Shown here one piece after another: positions 8,276 to 17,500 of a stretch of 17,500 nt of DNA. How positions within the stretch are numbered: the stretch's first letter is position 1; each line of letters begins with the position of its first letter. The notes under the pieces were generated by a model. That model ran no database searches. It worked only from the letters and a program-made list of their open reading frames with translations, and had not been told where the DNA came from. Origin of the DNA: Botryococcus braunii (lineage: Eukaryota; Chlorophyta; Trebouxiophyceae); NCBI GenBank assembly GCA_002005505.1, contig KV908373.1, positions 629,975-647,474 on the forward strand, read 5' to 3'. The translations under genes were made by a program, and so were the position numbers.

Positions 8276-8786
8276 TGGGGGTTTCCCGGTTTTAGAGCAT
8301 ACACAAAGTGAGTACAGATATTTGGCTCGTATTGTGTTAAAGAACGGGGTTTGCGCCGGTATCTTCATTAGGATTCCTGACAGTTGCTTGGAAATGCTTT
8401 TAGTTGAAAGAGCACGGCCTTTGTGTAAGCTTGTAGGCCCCAGTACCTTGCTGAAGCCTGAGACATAGTCTTTCTCACATTCTGGGCCCTTAGGAAAAGG
8501 ACCCAGCGTGTTAAGATGTAACTCCTCCTCCTTGTTGACTCGAGACTTGCAAGCTTGCCTCAGAAGTCGAGCCCTCCTTTCTTATATGAAGCAAGGATGA
8601 GGACCAGGGAAGGCTCTGATTTTAGCTGCAAGGGCTGGATAGCAGTACCATTACGTTCAGCAAGGAGAGGGTCCTCAGCTCCTGGGTATTGAAATGCTTA
8701 AGTTCGACAGAGGATTAGGGCGGCTAGTGGGTTTGATAAATAACCATGTTTGACTGACGACAGATGTGTTGGGACAAGGAATTGCC

Positions 8787-13442
<4,656 letters not shown>

Positions 13443-15660
13443 CCCCAGGTGCCACTCCTCACATGTGGGTAAGGCTAAATCAGTCTTCCAGCGACATGAA
13501 TTAAGGAAACTTATTCATTGCAGCAACTTCGCTAAGAGCTTGCAGGATGATCCCAGGTTGTTTATCCTGAGACGAGCCAAACTGACGCTGGTAGTTACTA
13601 TCCTTGATGATTGATAGGAGGACCGCCCATTCTTTTGTCAAGGAGCCCCAGCCCGGAGCGGGAAATTGCATTCTCAGCACATCCTTGCAATGATTTCAAA
13701 TCCGTGCAACCTTTTGTCTCTGGCCCCTAGATTCCGCGTACCCGCCTGCCAGATTTCTGGTGTGCGGTTAGGATAGGCTTCACTCTTCTAAACCTCTGGC
13801 AATGAAATTTGGGCACTTGCGGGGGCTCTGCTGGTGGGAGGCCTCGGCTGCAAGGATCTCTTATGAAGAGAATCCGCATTCATCCGCAATTAGGAACGTA
13901 AATAAATGCTGCAACGTGTCTTGTCCACCTGTGGAGTTTGGCACAATGCCAGGGCCCCTGGGACTTCGCACCTGGAAATCAACTGTTGCTTTCAAAGGCA
14001 AGTTGGGTTGAAGTGCCTCATACCGACAAAGTGCGACTGGTTTAGTACCACTGAGTGTGTGGTTGCGCAAGCAGCCTCATTGTTTGTGCAGTGGTTTTTC
14101 ATTTAACATTATAAGAGTTCGCACGGCGGGAAGCTTTCGTAGCTCAATGACAAATACACTTGGTCGCTTTGCATCACCTATACATCACGTAGTGGTCAAA
14201 AGCCTTTTCGTAGTGCACAGCCGTGAGTAACTTATGCGTCTTCGCCAAAAGGCCCAGGGGGCCAAAAGATAACTGAACTGCTGGTACAGTTGAGTACTGT
14301 TCGTCATTGTTAGGCTATAGCAAGATGTAGCATTTCTGGTCAGATGTATATTGTTGCAATTTCCCTGTGCAGGTCTCCCACCGCGAATATCATCCCGCCA
14401 CGAGGCGGATTACCTGCTGCTGCAACGAGACCTCTGACTCTACCTTCTGGGGACTAGCAAGCACCCATTCACGTTAAACTTGTGAAGTTCTGATGTTGCC
14501 TTTGTCCCACATGCCTGCCATCTTAATTCAGCGGCAGGATTTATAAAATGCAGACGAGCATTATGTATGTACTTCACTGGCCAGGCTGCTTGGGCAACCA
14601 CCCACGCCCTGACACTTCTACTAGGGGCAGAAATTAAGAACCGCTCTTGCGTGCATGAAATCCACGTTCCAGATATTTGATCAGACACGCCTAAAGTTGC
14701 TCGGAAAATCTATGCTTTGTCTGGGTCTCTACAGCTGTAAGAATAATGTATCCCTAATGAGGTCTTCTCGAGTTATTGTACGTGTTTTCAGCAGCCATTG
14801 TGGCATGCCGTGGCTTCTTAGCTACTATAGTGTGTGGCGCAGTAGACTGCCACAACATGCCAGCAAGCTTACGGTGCGAGTTCCTACAACATCGTACAGT
14901 CCTGAGCAGTGATATCAGGCTCGGCAAAGGTCCAGAGCCGAAGGCATTGTTAATTGGCCTGCCTGTCGACATTCAAAAAAGCTGCCAGTCTCGATTGGAA
15001 ATCAGGATTCGTGTCGAGGCTGACAATTTAAAAAAAAAAATAAATAAAAAAAACAGACGTGGCAAAATTGCAAGGAGGAACGGAGGTTTCTGATGGTTTT
15101 CCTGAAAGTAGTGGTCCACAACCGCCTGAAAAACTAGACGTGGCAAAAGGGGAGTTGAGCTCAAAACTGAAGCAACGCATAGACATAATGGGACCGCGGA
15201 GCTTAAAATTTGCGAAATACGCAAGGTTGTTTTCACGAAAACAGATAGACAGGGGTGGAATGGGGGAGGAGCTTCTAATTCCCCCAAGTGTTAAACAGTC
15301 CTGCCCGTGTCTGTCATCAACCAGCAGGCTTCCAATCGAGAATGTGGTCCACTTCGCTGCTGCAGTTGAGGCAATTTAACTGCACGTGCATCAGGCCAGT
15401 TTTCACAACGCGGACGAAGCAAAGCTGCTAGTGATAATGTGATCCATCTCGAAGGACACCAGTTGGCAGTTCCCTCAGCCACGTCAAGATACCGATAGAA
15501 GCTCGACAGTGGATGACAGGCTGTCATTTTCGGACCGTTGGCTATTGGTTGGGTCCTGCACCTGCAACAAAATCTGTATGACCTCCATTCTCTGACAATA
15601 GTACCTGATGCAGCAACTTCACTTCTGAGGTACAGCAACAACCTAAGAAATCACGCAGCC
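13443..15660. other. No gene seen; 3' flank of P4H and unique DNA
   Basis: The first part should be the hydroxylase 3' UTR. AATAAA occurs at 13901-13906 but its use is uncertain, as green algae often use TGTAA. An A-rich patch with TAAATAAA lies at 15030-15053, followed by a 13-base direct repeat AGACGTGGCAAAA (15055 and 15136). No reading frame here shows a recognisable protein; the longest ones lack conserved motifs. Confidence 0.6.
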
Positions 15661-15668
15661 ACACCCCC

Positions 15669-15830
<162 letters not shown>

Positions 15831-16210
15831 ACTCACATGCAAACACATACGGGGGTTGTTCCAATGTGGGCCTGGATGTTTTGATGCATTAAGATAAGCT
15901 TGTCTTCACGCCCAGTATGTGCGAGAGTGAACTTGCTGGAGTAGAGATTGGTAGAACTCTGTCTGTTCATGTGCAGAAGCGGGGCACACACATCCGAAGC
16001 CAATACTCTACATAGGATTGCACCACTTTGTAGTGCTAAATGGAAGAGTCATATTACACTGCTACTCCTGCAAGGTTATGAGTTTGTAAACCATGTGGTG
16101 TGTCACTTCAATGCACTGGCAAGACGCATGGTGGGCGGGAGTGGGAGTCGCAGCGGGCCCGCTTGGGGCATGCATGGCGCGCCCGCAGATGTGCGCATGC
16201 GTGCGTCTGA
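15831..16210. other. Unique spacer, no feature recognised
   Basis: About 380 bases between two large arrays. Neither strand has a frame with a motif I know, and no RNA gene is apparent. Confidence 0.5.
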
Positions 16211-16574
<364 letters not shown>

Positions 16575-16857
16575 GCACGAGCGCGCAGGGGCGTGCGTGT
16601 CCCTCCATGTGTCTCCCTTCCCAACTCTCATCTCTCCCCCTCTTTCCATCTCGCACATGCTCTTCTCCTCTACCCTATGCATTGTGTGCCTGCCCAGCGA
16701 TGTCTGCTACCCCTCTCGTCTCAACCGTCTCACATGCTCTGTTGCAATGCTTTCCCAAACTTTGATGCCGCCCCCACCCCCGCCTGCGCCTTCACACCTC
16801 CATCCCTCAACTCCCCTCCTGCACCAAAAACAAGCGGGAATCACAGCAATGGCGAAC

Positions 16858-17109
16858 CTGACCATGAGCAGCCACGGACAACTTGAAGCAGATCAACACC
16901 CCGACAGCCAGAAAACACAGCGAGCCCAGCCCGAAGCCAATGGCATTCTCAATGCGGTAAACTCTCAAGTCCAGCTCCGGTACAACCAGGAAAGGTCCGC
17001 TGAAGCAGAAACCCACCCCTCCCCACCAATTGCACCAGTTGATCCAGTACTCCCAGCTCCGCCAGTCCTCTTTCTTCGTTGGCACGAAAATGGCTGCGTG
17101 CACCCCCAT
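16858..17109 (-). CDS. Probable exon of a two-helix membrane protein (YrhK-like?), third gene
   Basis: The minus strand from 17109 reads a compositionally protein-like frame: a charged segment (PTKKEDWRSWE), then YWINWCNWWGGVGFCFSG, a short loop (VVPELDLRVYRIENA) and a second helix GFGLGSLCFLAVGVLICF. The two glycine-rich helices, each with an aromatic-Gly-x-x-x-Phe pattern, resemble YrhK-type domains of algal membrane proteins of unknown function. A donor CAG/GTTCGC at 16857 and an acceptor GCACGCAG near 17094 are possible, so both ends are approximate; the coordinates run from the first ATG to that donor. The rest of the gene would lie to the right, beyond the window or its (CA)n block, and to the left. 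The family assignment is tentative. Confidence 0.42.
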
Positions 17110-17220
17110 CCCTCATCAGCCTCTCAACATATCCAAGGGCTGCCTAATCGACATCTGAGTGAGAAAATAGGGACACTGTATGCCCACCCCCCCCCCCCAC
17201 GCCCAACACACACATTTACA

Positions 17221-17224
17221 CTTG

Positions 17225-17313
<89 letters not shown>

Positions 17314-17320
17314 CGTGTGC
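17221..17320. repeat. (CA)n array
   Basis: A (CA)n array at about 17226-17313 is broken once by ACC at 17288-17291 and ends in GTGTGC. It could be intronic to the third gene if that gene extends rightward. Confidence 0.9.
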
Positions 17321-17500
17321 AAGCAGATGCACGCGCGTGTGCACGCCATGCAAGGGATGGCGAGAGGTGTGAGGGGCAGGTCTGGAGCAGTGATGCTGAC
17401 AGCAAGGACTGAGAGCACCTCACTGTAACAGATCAAAGGTCCAGGTTCTTTTGAGCAGCAAAAGCACGTGCTATTGGCTGAGTCAGTGCTTGACACAAGG
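17321..17500. other. Right edge, unassigned
   Basis: On the minus strand a frame reading SEVLSVLAVSITAPD follows a TGTTACAG acceptor-like site at about 17424, which could be another exon of the third gene. It is too short to identify. Confidence 0.25.

Larger units (their letters stand above)
7726..8786. promoter_or_regulatory. Spacer between divergent genes, putative promoter region
   Basis: About 1.06 kb separates the proposed start codons of the leftward kinase gene and the rightward hydroxylase gene. It has no dinucleotide arrays and no convincing coding signal. It should carry both promoters and 5' UTRs. I see no clear TATA box; TTATATGAA at 8582 is a weak candidate for the rightward gene. 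Confidence 0.55.

Noticed and set aside
14373..14477. Extra exon after CTGTGCAG
   Set aside because: It lies beyond the hydroxylase stop codon, and its translation has no conserved features.
15059..15379. Plus-strand 106-residue frame
   Set aside because: It starts in the A-rich patch, has no motif I recognise and no splice or promoter support.

Overview
This window is nuclear DNA from a eukaryote, most likely a green-lineage alga. Two genes are split into short exons with GT-AG introns whose phases agree from exon to exon. Their proteins are of plant and algal type: a monofunctional aspartate kinase with two ACT domains, and a prolyl 4-hydroxylase ending in a ShKT domain. The introns and spacers are packed with (GA)n, (GT)n and (CA)n arrays. 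I cannot name the species from sequence alone, and I see no bacterial, viral or CRISPR-like system.

Layout. Positions 1 to about 7725 hold the aspartate kinase gene on the minus strand. I could place ten exons: a less certain first exon at 7447-7725, then 6656-6859, 6251-6330, 5197-5332, 4487-4573, 3710-3905, 3328-3429, 1897-2071, 1213-1437 and 221-368. The last exon, holding the end of the second ACT domain, lies beyond the left edge. Together these exons give 544 codons. Introns carry long dinucleotide arrays, a 42-bp minisatellite, several approximately 90-100 bp tandem repeats and a perfect 16-bp hairpin. One intron appears to use a GC donor. Positions 7726-8786 are a spacer between divergent genes, with a G-box/ACGTCA element and two adjacent palindromes.

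Positions 8787-13442 hold the prolyl 4-hydroxylase gene on the plus strand: six firm catalytic exons, a ShKT-encoding last exon with a stop, and one small linking exon whose position is ambiguous. Positions 13443-16800 show no convincing gene and hold an A-rich patch and large (GA)n/(GT)n arrays. At 16858-17109, minus strand, lies a probable exon of a two-helix membrane protein, perhaps YrhK-like, from a third gene entering from the right.

The first two genes are head to head and could share control elements, but act in different places. Aspartate kinase starts lysine, threonine, methionine and isoleucine synthesis, in plastids of plants and green algae. The hydroxylase modifies proline in secretory proteins such as cell-wall glycoproteins. 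No functional link between them can be shown from sequence.
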